DNA from: [Erwinia] mediterraneensis
Lineage (GTDB): Bacteria; Pseudomonadota; Gammaproteobacteria; Enterobacterales; Enterobacteriaceae
Assembly (NCBI RefSeq): GCF_900604315.1
Contig: NZ_LR026979.1
Coordinates: 1 to 64,000, forward strand
Length of the DNA: 64,000 nucleotides
Reading direction: 5' to 3'
Both the position numbers and the translations under genes were made by a program. Below, piece by piece: positions 38,220 to 47,757 of the stretch. The notes under the pieces were generated by a model. The model did no database searches, had not been told where the DNA came from, and was given only the letters and a program-made list of their open reading frames with translations. The first letter of the stretch is position 1; every line of letters starts with the position of its first letter.

Positions 38220-38295
38220 CGACATGCTTAATGCTTTAAATCACTACCCGAGCGGTGATACTCCTGACCCGCAGAAAATCGCTACGACGAGGCGG

Positions 38296-38517
38296 TTACA
38301 GTTGCCTTAAATATTTTCTCGGATCGTCAAAACATTCCGGGCAGGGAGCAGCGGCCGGATGCCTTGCCCGCGATACTCTTACCGCGTCGCGCTCGTGATA
38401 AAACGTCCCCAGAAACTCACGCCTTCTTCTTTCTGGCAGGCAGGCACACTCTTCCGAATGGATACGACAGCTGCTGGTGTGTCGTGACAATTTCGTAACG
38501 TAATAATATTTTGGCAT
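38296..38517 (-). CDS. Small Cys/His-rich protein
   Basis: A 73-aa protein (start at 38517; an in-frame ATG at 38559 lies further back). Layout: MPKYYYV, then CRIHSEECACLPE, FLGTFYHERDAV and APCPECF. The spaced Cys/His residues could bind zinc. The pattern resembles short hypothetical proteins in enterobacteria that mix a CxC-type element with an L-G-x-F strand. No function is known to me. It is convergent to the beta-lactamase. Confidence 0.6.
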   Translation of the reverse strand: MPKYYYVTKLSRHTSSCRIHSEECACLPERRRREFLGTFYHERDAVRVSRARHPAAAPCPECFDDPRKYLRQL

Positions 38518-38585
38518 TTTTTTATTCTCAAAAACATTCAGCCAAATAAGCGTAGTCACAAAATAAAAAGTGGCCCTAAAATCTT

Positions 38586-38604
38586 ACCTATTGAATCAAT
38601 AGGT
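38586..38604. promoter_or_regulatory. Perfect 19-bp palindrome
   Basis: ACCTATTGAATCAATAGGT: 9-bp arms around a single A. It lies 69 bp upstream of the small Cys/His gene (reverse) and 419 bp upstream of the lactonase gene (forward), so it could be the operator of the former. The binding protein is not known. Confidence 0.5.
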
Positions 38605-39022
38605 CATACCTGTCAAAGTATGATCTTGTTCACATTGCTGCAGGGAAAATGTTAATCCGCGCGTCATCTATGCATTTCCAAGCCCAAATGCTGTCCCGTT
38701 TCTTTTCCTGACAGGTTTAAGCGGCAACCCAAAAATCACTAAAGGTTGTTTATCCATCAGGTGATACAGATCACGGTTTCCATTCACCCCGTTAGCGGGT
38801 AGAACCCGCAATCCATTGATAAAACTAACTCTTTTTTTCAATGCCCAACTCGCCTCTGGCAGGCCCACATTACCTGCTGCGCTGCGTATCTGTAACCTAT
38901 ACCGGAATAAAATGTATGGCGGATCATCGCTCACCTGTTAAAGCTGAGATCGCAGTGGCGCAGTGCCGGACGCTATGCACTTTTTCTTTATTGCCGGCAT
39001 GCTTTAGTAACGGAGAAATATC

Positions 39023-40144
39023 ATGAAAAGCTTATTGCGCCCTGCGCATAGCGTCCTGCTGTTGGGTCTGACTTTTGCAGAACCGCTCAGTGCCCAGACC
39101 TTTGTTTATGTATCAGAAGCAAACAGCGGTAACGTTGCCCGCTATACACTGAATGAGAAAACAGGCGCGCTGAAACTGTTGGGTAAAACACCGGCGGACG
39201 GCAAAGTCATGCCTATGGCGCTCAGCGCCGACCAGCGACACCTTTACGCGGCTATCCGTAGTCAGCCCCTGCGTCTGGTGAGCTGGAATATCAATGCGAA
39301 AACCGGCGCCCTGACAAACGCATCGGAAGTTGCGGCCGCCGCCAGTTATCCTTATATCAGTACGGACAAACAGGGGCGTTTTCTGCTGGCAGCCTCTTAT
39401 GATGGCGGAGTGGCGCACGTTTACCGCCTCGACAGCAAAGGTCAGGTGACCTCACCGCAGGTGGCGGCATATCAGACAGGCCATGCCGCTCATTCAGTGA
39501 TTACCGATACGACAGGTCATTCCCTCTATGTGGGTGTACTGGGAACCGATCGCGTACTGCAGCTGAATCTCGGTTCAGAAGGTAGCCTGACGCCAGTGGG
39601 AAGTGGCTATGCGCAAACGGAAGCGGGTAATGGAGCCCGTCATTCAGTGATCTCTCCGGACAATCGCTTCCTTTATAACATCGGAGAGATGGGCGGCATT
39701 ATTACACAGTTCCGTCGCCACGATGATGGCGCTCTGGAGAAAGTAGCAGAATGGCCCTGCGCCGTAGCGAAAAAGTATAACCTTCAGCCAGGTCGTGAAC
39801 GCCAGGCAGGTTCCAACGATCCGACGCCACGCATCTGGGCAGCCGATATTAAAATCACGCCAGATAGCAAATTTCTGTATGTCACAGAGCGCACCAGCAG
39901 TACGGTCACAGGTTATCGCGTTAATGAGAAGGATGGCAACCTGACGCTTATCGACAGCTGGCCAGTAGAAAAGCAACCGCGCGGCATTAATGTTACTGCT
40001 GATAGCCGCTGGTTAATCGTCAGCGGTGAGAAGAGTCGTACGATCGGCAGCTATGCTATCGACACGCAAAGCGGCACACTGAAGCTTGCCGGTGAAGCCC
40101 CGATTGGCCCAGGCGCAAACTGGGTAACGTTGGTCAGTTACTGA
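39023..40144 (+). CDS. Exported lactonase-type beta-propeller protein
   Basis: A 373-aa protein of the 6-phosphogluconolactonase YbhE/Pgl family with seven propeller blades, for example FVYVSEANSGNVARYTLNE and FLYVTERTSSTVTGY. Unlike YbhE it has a signal peptide (cleavage near Ser-Ala-Gln, residue 24), so it acts in the periplasm, where phosphorylated sugars are not expected. The substrate is therefore probably another lactone. Ribosome site ACGGAGA. It is the last gene before the plasmid maintenance region. Confidence 0.88.
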   Translation: MKSLLRPAHSVLLLGLTFAEPLSAQTFVYVSEANSGNVARYTLNEKTGALKLLGKTPADGKVMPMALSADQRHLYAAIRSQPLRLVSWNINAKTGALTNASEVAAAASYPYISTDKQGRFLLAASYDGGVAHVYRLDSKGQVTSPQVAAYQTGHAAHSVITDTTGHSLYVGVLGTDRVLQLNLGSEGSLTPVGSGYAQTEAGNGARHSVISPDNRFLYNIGEMGGIITQFRRHDDGALEKVAEWPCAVAKKYNLQPGRERQAGSNDPTPRIWAADIKITPDSKFLYVTERTSSTVTGYRVNEKDGNLTLIDSWPVEKQPRGINVTADSRWLIVSGEKSRTIGSYAIDTQSGTLKLAGEAPIGPGANWVTLVSY

Positions 40145-40484
40145 TAAGCGGCATTTTCTCAGAAGCTGAGGCGCGGAGAGTTTCCTGCCAGCATAGAGAG
40201 CAGAAGTGCTGGCAGCATTTCTGCTGTTCGCGCTTCAATTCGGATACCGGCTCTGCTGTCTCTCAGCGCATTCTCCCCTGTTCAGTCTGCGTATTTCTGT
40301 GCCAGGTTAGAGTGGTCGCTCTGGTGTAGTAAACCGGGATTTAACAACAACGCTCATTGCGGGACGATTTCTTCACCTGGACTCGTGTAATCTTTCTCCT
40401 TATTTCAGTTTTCTCTTTTTCACCGCAGCCAGGAACAGGGGTGCTCTGTCTTTTCATTACTACAACTGTGCTCTGCATTGCCAT

Positions 40485-40532
40485 ACTCATAAACCCAATT
40501 ACTCAAAAACTCAAATAACCAAATGAGTTATT
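40485..40532 (+). repeat. ACTC array D (6 units of 8 bp)
   Basis: Units in register: ACTCATAA, ACCCAATT, ACTCAAAA, ACTCAAAT, AACCAAAT, GAGTTATT. The outermost array, about 2.1 kb before parF. Confidence 0.7.
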
Positions 40533-40850
40533 AAAGGTGTCGGAATGGCACCAGCTGTCCCCTGCCCATCTCATGCATTTTTGGTAGCAGTTGCCTCTTC
40601 GAAATTTCCAGTCCCTGAACCTCGGGTTTTGACGATGTCACAAAAGTGATTTTTCGTGCATCAGCATCAGTCTGGAGCTAACGCCCTGAGGGCACCGAAA
40701 CCTACATAATATTTCGGGTGAATCCCCATACTCATTTCACTGTCAGCCAGAGCACCCTTTATCGCTGTCACGGTACCTGGTAGCAGTACCCTGACTCCCT
40801 ACCTGGCTTTTATAATGACTCGCGGCACCCAATGCTTTCACTGCCGAATC

Positions 40851-40930
40851 ACTCATTTACTCACATACTCAAAAACTGCTATGCTCGTCTACTCATAAAC
40901 TTATCCACGCATTTACTCTTTCACTCATAA
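40851..40930 (+). repeat. ACTC array C (10 units of 8 bp)
   Basis: Ten consecutive 8-bp units, most starting with ACTC or a one-base variant (ACTG, GCTC, ACTT, ACGC). Spacers are AT-rich. A GAGT box follows at 40935. Confidence 0.8.
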
Positions 40931-41630
40931 AAATGAGTCATTGAATTTCAGCTTTTGCACCCATCGATTTAAAACAAATCGGTGCAGCGATTTCCGCTAT
41001 ACCTCAGCCTGTAATAATACTCATTAACTCATCTGAGTAAGTAGTGTGTGGGGTTGTTTCTGCTAACCGGACTTCCCCGGCAAGCTCAAATGAGTAAATG
41101 AAAAATTACTCATTTTCTGAGTCTGAATGTCTTTTTACAAAGTCAGGCTGCTTCCGAATCTCACAAACATAATTGCGCAAAAACACATATACTTTTGTCA
41201 TCCAGATTTAACGCACTCCGGCGGGCTTCAGGGACAGGCAGCCCAGCGCTCAACTCATTTACTCATAAACGTTTTTGTGTAAACAATATGTACCATTCAG
41301 GGCCCAAACTGACAGCCCCGAACAGAGCAGATACTTTCTTTAACCATAGCCGCTATGGGGCTGCAGGCGCATTTACTCAAAAACACATTTGAGCTACAAC
41401 ACAGGTTCTGAAGATTCGCATGAATTTTCAGACGGTCAGCCAGCGTGCAACCTCATTTGAGTTGAGGCAGCTTCACTCAAATGAGTATATTTTAGTTCCA
41501 GCTCTTTTTTGACGCGGATTATTGACTGCATAACAAGTAAAACACAAAGGCAAAGCGCACAAATACCCTTTTACTCATTTATTCTTTTATCAGAGACCTC
41601 CTCAGACTGGAGGTTAGCCTGCTTACCCAC

Positions 41631-41710
41631 TTAAGTGTTTAAGTGTTTGAATATTTGAGTGTTTGAATATTTGAGTGTTTGAGTGTTTGAGTGTTTGAGT
41701 GTTTGAGTGT
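41631..41710 (-). repeat. ACTC array A (10 units of 8 bp, reverse orientation)
   Basis: Two TTAAGTGT, then TTGAATAT, TTGAGTGT, TTGAATAT and five TTGAGTGT units. On the reverse strand this is ACTCAAAC repeated. It points opposite to the other arrays. Confidence 0.85.
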
Positions 41711-42151
41711 TTGCATTTACGCACATATACACCACAGACACTAAAACTTTTCAGTCACATGCCCTACTTTAATTTTCTCGTGAAAAGGGCGAGTCAATTC
41801 ATCGGCTGTACGAGATTAAAACAAACTTTCTGATCGGTATAAGGTAATAGCGATGCGCTGGGTTTGATCACTGTAACACCAGTAGCCTGTTGAAGTGGAC
41901 AGAAGGAATAAGCGTTTTTACTCACTTACTCATTTACACTTAACCTCAGGCACTCATGCAGCTGATGCCCAAAACTCAAATAAGCAAAAACACATTTACA
42001 CAAAGAGGAGTTCTGATACCCGGACAAAGTTGCCGTTACGGCCGATGACCATTCAAAACATTTGCAGCCTGCTTTGTAATCCTTGCTTACTACTGAGGTT
42101 AAAGGCCGCAGGGACGCTGTTGAAAACCAAGAGACAGGAGCACCAGAATGT

Positions 42152-42207
42152 ACTCATTCACTCATTCACTCATTCACTCATTCACTCATTTACTGATTTA
42201 CTCTTAT
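42152..42207 (+). repeat. ACTC array B (7 units of 8 bp)
   Basis: Four exact ACTCATTC units, then ACTCATTT, ACTGATTT and ACTCTTAT, all in register. Confidence 0.85.
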
Positions 42208-42517
42208 CCTTTCACACTTTATTGCCAGTAGATCATAACCCCCTCAGGCCATCGTCCGTAGAACCACCGCGCTGTTGAAAACAGCGCCAAAGCATCATGA
42301 CACAGAAAGGCATATATCTGTCGTCAGCAGGTACATTAGATTGATGAGAAAAGCTGAGCAATCCTCTGGCAGTGGTTCCGGTCGCTAAAGCAATCAAATA
42401 CTCACTCATTTACACCAAAACTCATGTGAGTACCAATATCTGAGTGAAAGCATTCTGGCTATAAATAGTAACTTCAACATGCTCAACACCTCTGCGGTCG
42501 AGCTTAAATGTGTATAC

Positions 42518-42540
42518 ACTCATGTGAGTATATAATGATA
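42518..42540 (+). promoter_or_regulatory. parF promoter and operator
   Basis: ACTCATGTGAGT (a 12-bp dyad of two facing boxes) directly abuts TATAAT at 42531-42536. ParG bound there would cover the -10 element, as expected for autorepression in parFG systems. The same ACTCATGTGAGT dyad occurs at 42420-42431. Confidence 0.6.
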
Positions 42541-42626
42541 TATGTTTTTACTCACTGGCTGACTTGTTTTATCATACACATACAAACAAAAAGATAATGA
42601 GTTTATACACATTTGAGGGTATGAGT

Positions 42627-43247
42627 ATGAAAGTGATCTCTTTTCTGAATCCAAAAGGCGGTTCAGGTAAAACCACAGCGGTCATCAATATCAGCACCAG
42701 TCTGGCCCGAAGTGGAAAAAGTATCGCCGTGGTCGATACTGACCCTCAAATGAGTCTCACTAACTGGAGTAAGTCAGGCAAAGCCGCCTTTGATGTTTTT
42801 ACCGCAGCTTCAGAAAAAGATGTTTATGAAATCCGTAAGGGACTGGGCGACTACGATTTTGTCATCGTGGATGGTGCCGGTTCTCTTTCCGTTATTACCT
42901 CTGCCGCAGTAATGGTAAGTGACCTGGTTATTATTCCTGTGACTCCCAGCCCGCTAGATTTTTCAGCAGCTGGCAGTGTGGTAACTGTGCTGGAAGCTCA
43001 GGCCTATAACCGCAAGGTAGAGTCGCGTTTTCTTATTACCCGCAAAATCGATCAGGCACTGATGCTCAATGTCCTGAAAGAAAGTATCAAAGACACGGGC
43101 GTGAAATTGCTCAGGACGGCCATTACGCAGCGTCAGGTGTATGTAAAATCTATCCTTGATGGCAATAGCGTATTCGAAAGCTCAGACAGTTCTGCGAAGG
43201 GTGAAATCGAAGTGCTGGCAAACGAAATCATAAGTTCATTTAAGTAA
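42627..43247 (+). CDS. parF: ParA-type partition ATPase, ParF
   Basis: A 206-aa DNA-segregation ATPase with the deviant Walker A KGGSGKTT (residues 10-17), DTDPQMSLTNW as the switch region, and a D-G-A-G-S Walker B. From memory the whole chain is close to ParF of TP228, with the same 206-aa length (for example SVITSAAVMVSDLVIIPVTP). It has no N-terminal HTH, so ParG acts as repressor. ATP-driven polymers or gradients on the nucleoid move plasmids bound by ParG. The start at 42627 follows GAGGG; ATG at 42621 is a second choice. Confidence 0.96.
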   Translation: MKVISFLNPKGGSGKTTAVINISTSLARSGKSIAVVDTDPQMSLTNWSKSGKAAFDVFTAASEKDVYEIRKGLGDYDFVIVDGAGSLSVITSAAVMVSDLVIIPVTPSPLDFSAAGSVVTVLEAQAYNRKVESRFLITRKIDQALMLNVLKESIKDTGVKLLRTAITQRQVYVKSILDGNSVFESSDSSAKGEIEVLANEIISSFK

Positions 43248-43249
43248 AA

Positions 43250-43281
43250 ACTCATTTACTCATAAACTTCTTTGAGCTTAT
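43250..43281 (+). repeat. ACTC boxes between parF and parG
   Basis: Units ACTCATTT, ACTCATAA, ACTTCTTT and GAGCTTAT in 8-bp register within the 52-bp gap. This may give ParG a second contact within the operon. Confidence 0.65.
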
Positions 43282-43299
43282 TTTACGGAGAGAGAAACA

Positions 43300-43533
43300 A
43301 TGGCACTGGAAAAACAGCATGCTGGTGTTAAAAAGATGCAGTTTGGCGAAAACCGGGATTTGGATCGGGTAATCCCTGCTCAGGCAGCCACATCAGGTAA
43401 GACAAAGCGGGTGAACGTCAATTTTGATGAAGAGATGCATCAGCGTTTCAAAGTTGCCTGCGCCAGGAAGGGAATATCCATCTCAGATGTGATTAAAGAA
43501 CTTGTTGACGACTGGCTGAAGAAAAATGACTGA
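43300..43533 (+). CDS. parG: Centromere-binding protein ParG
   Basis: A 77-aa ribbon-helix-helix protein. Residues 1-33 form the flexible N-terminal tail that in ParG stimulates ParF; the RHH fold follows (KRVNVNFDEEMHQRFKVACA, then the GISISDVIKELVDDWL helices). It is nearly the same as ParG of TP228 from memory (76 aa there). It should bind the ACTC arrays and repress parF-parG. Ribosome site CGGAGAGAG. Confidence 0.95.
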   Translation: MALEKQHAGVKKMQFGENRDLDRVIPAQAATSGKTKRVNVNFDEEMHQRFKVACARKGISISDVIKELVDDWLKKND

Positions 43534-44539
43534 ACCGGTATTTGTCCAGTAAGCCATCGCCAGATAAAAGCGTTATACAGACAGCAACTGACGGTTTCGC
43601 TTTTCTGATGGGGGAGGGCGGCGTCCTGACACAAAAGCAGGGTTCTCACTGTCGGGGATAAAGCCCGAGCCATTACCGTTAAAACATAATAGCAATTGTC
43701 TGTAACTGCCCGCCGCATAGCCAACCCTCAGTTTTCTGTCCGAGGCGGGCAGAGCAACAAAATAACCGGTTTCCCCTTTCGCCCGTTTTGTAAGCCGTCT
43801 GACTGCTGCCGATGCAAAGCAGCATTACTGCTTAGCTTCTTTCAACAGTCATCGCTTAAAAATGAAGTGTTACCTGCAATCACAGCCTGTGCAGGCAAAC
43901 TGCATGTTTGTTATGCCATTTAAGGTAGATAAGAAAGGATGGTTTCAACATAAGCTATAGAGAGCAGATGACTCCCTATAGCTTATGCTACTCACTGCAG
44001 CTTATGTCATAAACTATAGTGAGTAGACAGCTATCCGGGGTACGTACATAAGCTGTAGTAAGTGAGGCAGGTTCCGCAGGATGAGTGCAACCGGGTATAT
44101 TAGCGACAGACAGGCCTGTAACATAAGGGCTTAAGTACAAACAGCGTACCTGTCCGGCCGCCGCTGCTTCTGTCTGACAAAGCCTGCGCTTTCGGGGCCT
44201 TCACCATCAGAGAATAACTCTGCATCAGGTACACTTGTGAGAAACAGATTCTGTCACAGGTATAAGCTGTAGTGAGTACGTTACTCACTACAGCTTATGT
44301 AGCATCTGTTCTTGTTGGCTGACAACCCGAGAGCTAGATAGCCCTCATTTGATTATGTTTATGAGAGAAAAGCGAAAACTTACGGACCCGAACTAATATG
44401 TACCCTGACTGCAGAAAAGGCATGAGCTGGGGCTCAGAGCAGAGAAAGAGTGACTCACCGCAGACTATATAAGCTGTAGTGGGCATTTTAACGGGAAAGA
44501 CGGTGTCGTTTACTCCACTACTCACTACAGCTTATGCGC
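43534..44539. repeat. Downstream iterons of replicon 1
   Basis: One kilobase without a supportable gene, between parG and the repA1 stop. It has nine copies of the 17-bp iteron ATAAGCTGTAGTGAGTA, in both orientations. Forward: 43950, 44009, 44048, 44262, 44469. Reverse: 43971, 43989, 44282, 44519 (left ends). The pair 44262/44282 forms a near-perfect inverted repeat; the last copy ends 5 bp from the repA1 stop. RepFIB replicons have such repeats beyond repA, used for copy-number control. Confidence 0.85.
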
Positions 44540-45562
44540 TTACTTCATCTTAAAGAGCTTTTCCAGATCATCCATGGTGATACCAAGCTTCTCAAGCATC
44601 TGTAATTTTCTGGTTAATTCAGGATCTGCTTTACCTGTGGCAGGGGTAGTGGTTGGAATAACTTCTTCGCTCTCATTCTTCGGCGCTTTCAGTTTTGGTC
44701 GGCGATAATGCACGTTAAAAAAGACCGCACGCCCTCTCTGCACCTCGGTATAGTCCAGATAGCCGATCTCTTTCAGCTGCTCCATCGCGCGACGCACGGT
44801 CTGGTTCTGCGAAAAGACCGGAGATTTCAGGTTTAACCTGGCGCGCAGCCTGGCAAGTGATATGGGAGCCGGATTTTTGGGTAAGCTTTCAATGAAAGTA
44901 TAAATTGCCTGTGCCGACTCGCGGCGCTTCAGAACGTTGATCGCCTTCAGCTGTAAAAGCACTTTACGATCAAACTGATAGAGCTCGAATAAGCGGGGAT
45001 CCGCCTGCAGGATCACAATATCTTTTGCTGTATCATAATACGCTGACTGGACGAGATGGGTAACATACTCTTTTGAATGCTCTTTGGTATTCGCTGTGAA
45101 AGAGATAACTGTCCCCGCAATACGTTTGAGAGACGGGCTGATGCGTTCCCGGAGCTTCTTTGAAGAGCGGTTAGAGGGAATGCCGCATAGCTTGGCGAAC
45201 TCCACAAAGGGGAGCTGAACCTTGTCACCAATGACTTTATGTTTGGCAAAGGAGTGAATGATCCCTACCCAGGTTTTAAAATCATTATCCATATCCAGAC
45301 GCGGGCCGACGATTTCGACTTTATCGAAGCCTTCAGCCTTAGCCAGCGACAGGCGAGACAGCTCTTCAGTCGCGTCTGTGACGGACATGGTATTCTTTTT
45401 ACTGTTTTTCAGGGACTTTAATGTAGGAACAAACACACCCAGTCTCATTAATGCGACGGGTTGTACGGTATTGTTCGCATTTGGGGTGAGCGTAACTAAC
45501 TCGCCAGTGGATTTGTCCATTTCCTGAAACAGGTTATCAAGATCTATGCTTTCGTTATCCAA
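44540..45562 (-). CDS. repA: RepFIB-type replication initiator, copy 1
   Basis: A 340-aa initiator with two winged-helix domains (Rep_3 family). Marks are [69 protein letters not shown] and [14 protein letters not shown]. It should bind the iterons at 45772-45874 and open the origin. The frame begins after a TGA with no ATG or GTG ahead of residue 15; the start is TTG at 45562, with CGGAG 6 bp before it. A TTG start could keep the level low. It is divergent from the second repA at 47758 and clearly related to it, but not a recent copy. Confidence 0.94.
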   Translation of the reverse strand: MDNESIDLDNLFQEMDKSTGELVTLTPNANNTVQPVALMRLGVFVPTLKSLKNSKKNTMSVTDATEELSRLSLAKAEGFDKVEIVGPRLDMDNDFKTWVGIIHSFAKHKVIGDKVQLPFVEFAKLCGIPSNRSSKKLRERISPSLKRIAGTVISFTANTKEHSKEYVTHLVQSAYYDTAKDIVILQADPRLFELYQFDRKVLLQLKAINVLKRRESAQAIYTFIESLPKNPAPISLARLRARLNLKSPVFSQNQTVRRAMEQLKEIGYLDYTEVQRGRAVFFNVHYRRPKLKAPKNESEEVIPTTTPATGKADPELTRKLQMLEKLGITMDDLEKLFKMK

Positions 45563-46000
45563 ATCAGGCTCCGGATCTCACTCATAATCTATATAAACAG
45601 TTAATTTGATTACAAAAATACCCATTTACCGGGCTTAACGGCCCTTTGCGCCATAAACAGCAACCCTGTGGATAAAACGTGATAACAGCAGGTAAAACAA
45701 ACAAAAATCCACTGACGGATTGAAAAGCAAGGCAAAAATTGCCCACAGGAAAAGTGAGCAAACATGCTGTTTACTCACTATAGCTTATCTCTTTAACTGA
45801 TTACAGCTTAGATATTACCACTTATAGCTTATATTAAGCTGACTGCAGTTTATGTTTTACTTATTACAGCTTATATGATCACCCTTTCAGGCCAGAGCTG
45901 GCGCGGGTTACAGCGATCGGGGATCTCTTTAGGATCTAACAGGGATCATATAAGGATCGGCTTATTAGGATCTGAGCGGTGGATAAGTAAAGCAACTGAA
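45563..46000. other. Origin-like region of replicon 1
   Basis: From repA1 outward: a perfect DnaA box TGTGGATAA (45667-45675), then five direct iterons at 45772, 45795, 45816, 45837 and 45858 (spacing 21-23 bp, consensus reverse of ATAAGCTGTAGTGAGTA). These are followed by a cluster of GATC sites (45877-45972, seven of them, as in AGGATC and GGGATC) and a DnaA-like GGTGGATAA (45979-45987). This matches an iteron/Dam-controlled theta origin. Confidence 0.8.
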
Positions 46001-46539
46001 GAACTTTTTAGCAGCGATGTAGCGGTCAGACTGAATGCCAAAAAATCAACTCATTAAGCTATGAGCTGGTACTTTTTTCTGTCAAACCATAAGTCTGGCT
46101 CTGCGCTGGTAAGTGGGCTGTAGCAAGTTCATCGCACTGTTACCTGTCAAAGTGCTCCTGTTAACAGCGGAAAGGGAGGTCCGTTCCATCAGCAAAGCAT
46201 AACTGCCTGCATACAAGCCTGCGAGTTCATCACCACAGCATGTGCGCAAAGAGTATCTGATCAGGAAATCTGGCTTAATGATAAAATTTTACGTCCGCTT
46301 ATCTGAGGAATATATGAATCAGCGTACGAAAGTGCATGCAGAAAGTATTAATGCTTGATGGCCTCCTGACTAAGATCGGATATAAATTACTCTGTTGTTC
46401 CGAAAATTACACGACAAAGCAGGATTAATAAAAATGAGTTGCAGTTAACAAAACAGTACCGAAATAATTGATGTCTTTGTGGATAAATTTTATAAGAGCT
46501 GTGGTGTTTAATAAAGTGTATCTGACTAAGGAAGGTTAA
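46001..46539. other. Spacer between the origins, left part
   Basis: No gene seen. A perfect DnaA box TGTGGATAA is at 46478-46486, 54 bp before the 69-aa gene. Confidence 0.5.
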
Positions 46540-46749
46540 ATGTCATTAAGTGATCATGAATATGTCAATTTTTCTGAAGATTATGAGATGGACTACCATT
46601 TACGTAAGGCAGGAAAACAGCAGTCAGCAGCCAATCGGGCCACGCTACGTAAGCTGGGGCCTGAACTCAAGGCCAGTCTGGGTGTTACCTATCTTACTCA
46701 TGCGCAGCTCCATGGTTATATACTGGAAAATCTTCAACTTTTTAACTGA
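46540..46749 (+). CDS. 69-aa protein of unknown function between the two origins
   Basis: A small acidic-start protein: MSLSDHEYVNFSEDYEMDYHLRKAGKQ, in parts like DUF3606-type short proteins, then a helical second half with LRKLGPELKASLGV and YLTHAQLHGYIL. It has its own ribosome site (GGAAGG), a start in an AT-rich surround and a strong terminator directly behind it. So it is a real single-gene unit. It lies between two oris and might modulate replication, but nothing in the sequence shows that. Confidence 0.65.
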   Translation: MSLSDHEYVNFSEDYEMDYHLRKAGKQQSAANRATLRKLGPELKASLGVTYLTHAQLHGYILENLQLFN

Positions 46750-46754
46750 AATCT

Positions 46755-46778
46755 GGCCGCCTTACAGGCGGCCTTTTT
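46755..46778 (+). terminator. Terminator after the 69-aa gene
   Basis: GGCCGCC ttaca GGCGGCC then TTTTTG. Strong. Confidence 0.9.
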
Positions 46779-47757
46779 GTTTATCACCTTGTCCTTTCAA
46801 ATATTTACTGATGAGCTGTTTAAAGCAGTTTTTCCTGTCTATCGGTTATGTTTTGACAATTGACTATTAATTATGAAAATAAAATTTATCAAATAAATAG
46901 CAAATTTTATATTTAACCAGAAATAATAAAAATTTTTATATAAAAAACTGTTAAAAATGATACAGCTTTATCCATAACTTCGGTTCACTGGCTGAACAAC
47001 ATCATGCCGTCACTTAATCCCTTTCCCGTTATTTGTTGTTGTCACCGTGCCTGTTTTGTAGTGGTTGCAGGTATGGCACACAGCTCAGCCTGATTTCTGG
47101 CAGGGCAGGGAACCTGTTTCTCGTGGCTTTCCGCAGAGGCTTTTCCCCGTTATTCACAGGCCAGATCCAATGGTTCGATCCCAGAGAGATCATTTAATAG
47201 ATCCTTAAAAGATCCCCGCACCCGGCAATCCCTTGCTGTATCTGGCCTGATCAGGGATCGTTATCCACTGTGGAGAGAGAAACAACCGCTATAGCGAGTG
47301 TAATAACCGCTGTGGTGAGTACGGTTAACCACGCTGGCGAGAGATATAAAACCACTGTAGTGAGAAGACGCGGTTTCAGGGTGTGATTAACTTTTTTACC
47401 CGGCCGGGTCTGCAGACCTGATAACACGGGCTAACTGGCTGATAAGCCATGTTATCCGGGCAGAACAGACACAGCTTTTCCACTGGCTGAACAGATTGAT
47501 TCTGAGGAGCTTTCTCCCTTGCGCGGTTCATTACAAGTTCATAAGAAGAACCTGAACGAGTCTGCAGCTCTTCGTACCCCGTCGGCCCTTGCGCTGCATG
47601 GCTTCTCCGCTGTTGAGTAACCACTGTAGTGAGCAGCCTAACCACTATAGCGAGTAAAAAACCGCTATAGCGAGTAGCCTGCCCGCTGAAGGGAGTGATA
47701 ACATCCACTGTAACCAGTAACGGCGATTATCGCTTGTTCAGTGCACGGAATACTTAA
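46779..47757. other. Origin-like region of replicon 2
   Basis: An AT-rich part (46860-46980), a near-DnaA box TTATTCACA (47150-47158) and a cluster of six GATC sites at about 47176-47260, including AGATCC. TTATCCACT follows at 47261-47269. Then come four direct iterons at 47284, 47305, 47327 and 47350, and five more at 47619, 47640, 47660, 47681 (degenerate) and 47703, spaced 20-23 bp. Consensus AACCACTGTAGTGAGT. The second set ends 40 bp before repA2 and probably also represses it. Confidence 0.8.

Larger units (their letters stand above)
40145..42626. repeat. Gene-free ACTC-box region (parH-like centromere)
   Basis: About 2.4 kb without a supportable gene, full of ACTC boxes on either strand (ACTCAT, ACTCAA, GAGT). 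Several groups run in strict 8-bp register: four-base box plus four-base AT-rich spacer. In plasmid TP228, ParG binds such degenerate boxes at parH and OF, and the parF-parG pair downstream here closely resembles that of TP228. The main groups are listed separately. Smaller runs in register are at 41019-41042, 41253-41268, 41920-41943 and 42404-42435. The parts between clusters show nothing recognisable. Confidence 0.75.

Noticed and set aside
41631..42207. Tandem 8-bp repeats as a CRISPR array or simple microsatellite
   Set aside because: Unit and spacer lengths are far too short for CRISPR. The link to parF-parG and the ACTC boxes fits a centromere better than neutral slippage.
43696..43923. 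75-aa forward ORF after parG
   Set aside because: Composition is unlike a protein (many Cys, Arg and Ser in random order) and it lies in the iteron region without a ribosome site.
45875..46057. 60-aa ORF in the replicon 1 origin
   Set aside because: It coincides with the GATC cluster, whose repeats explain the open frame.
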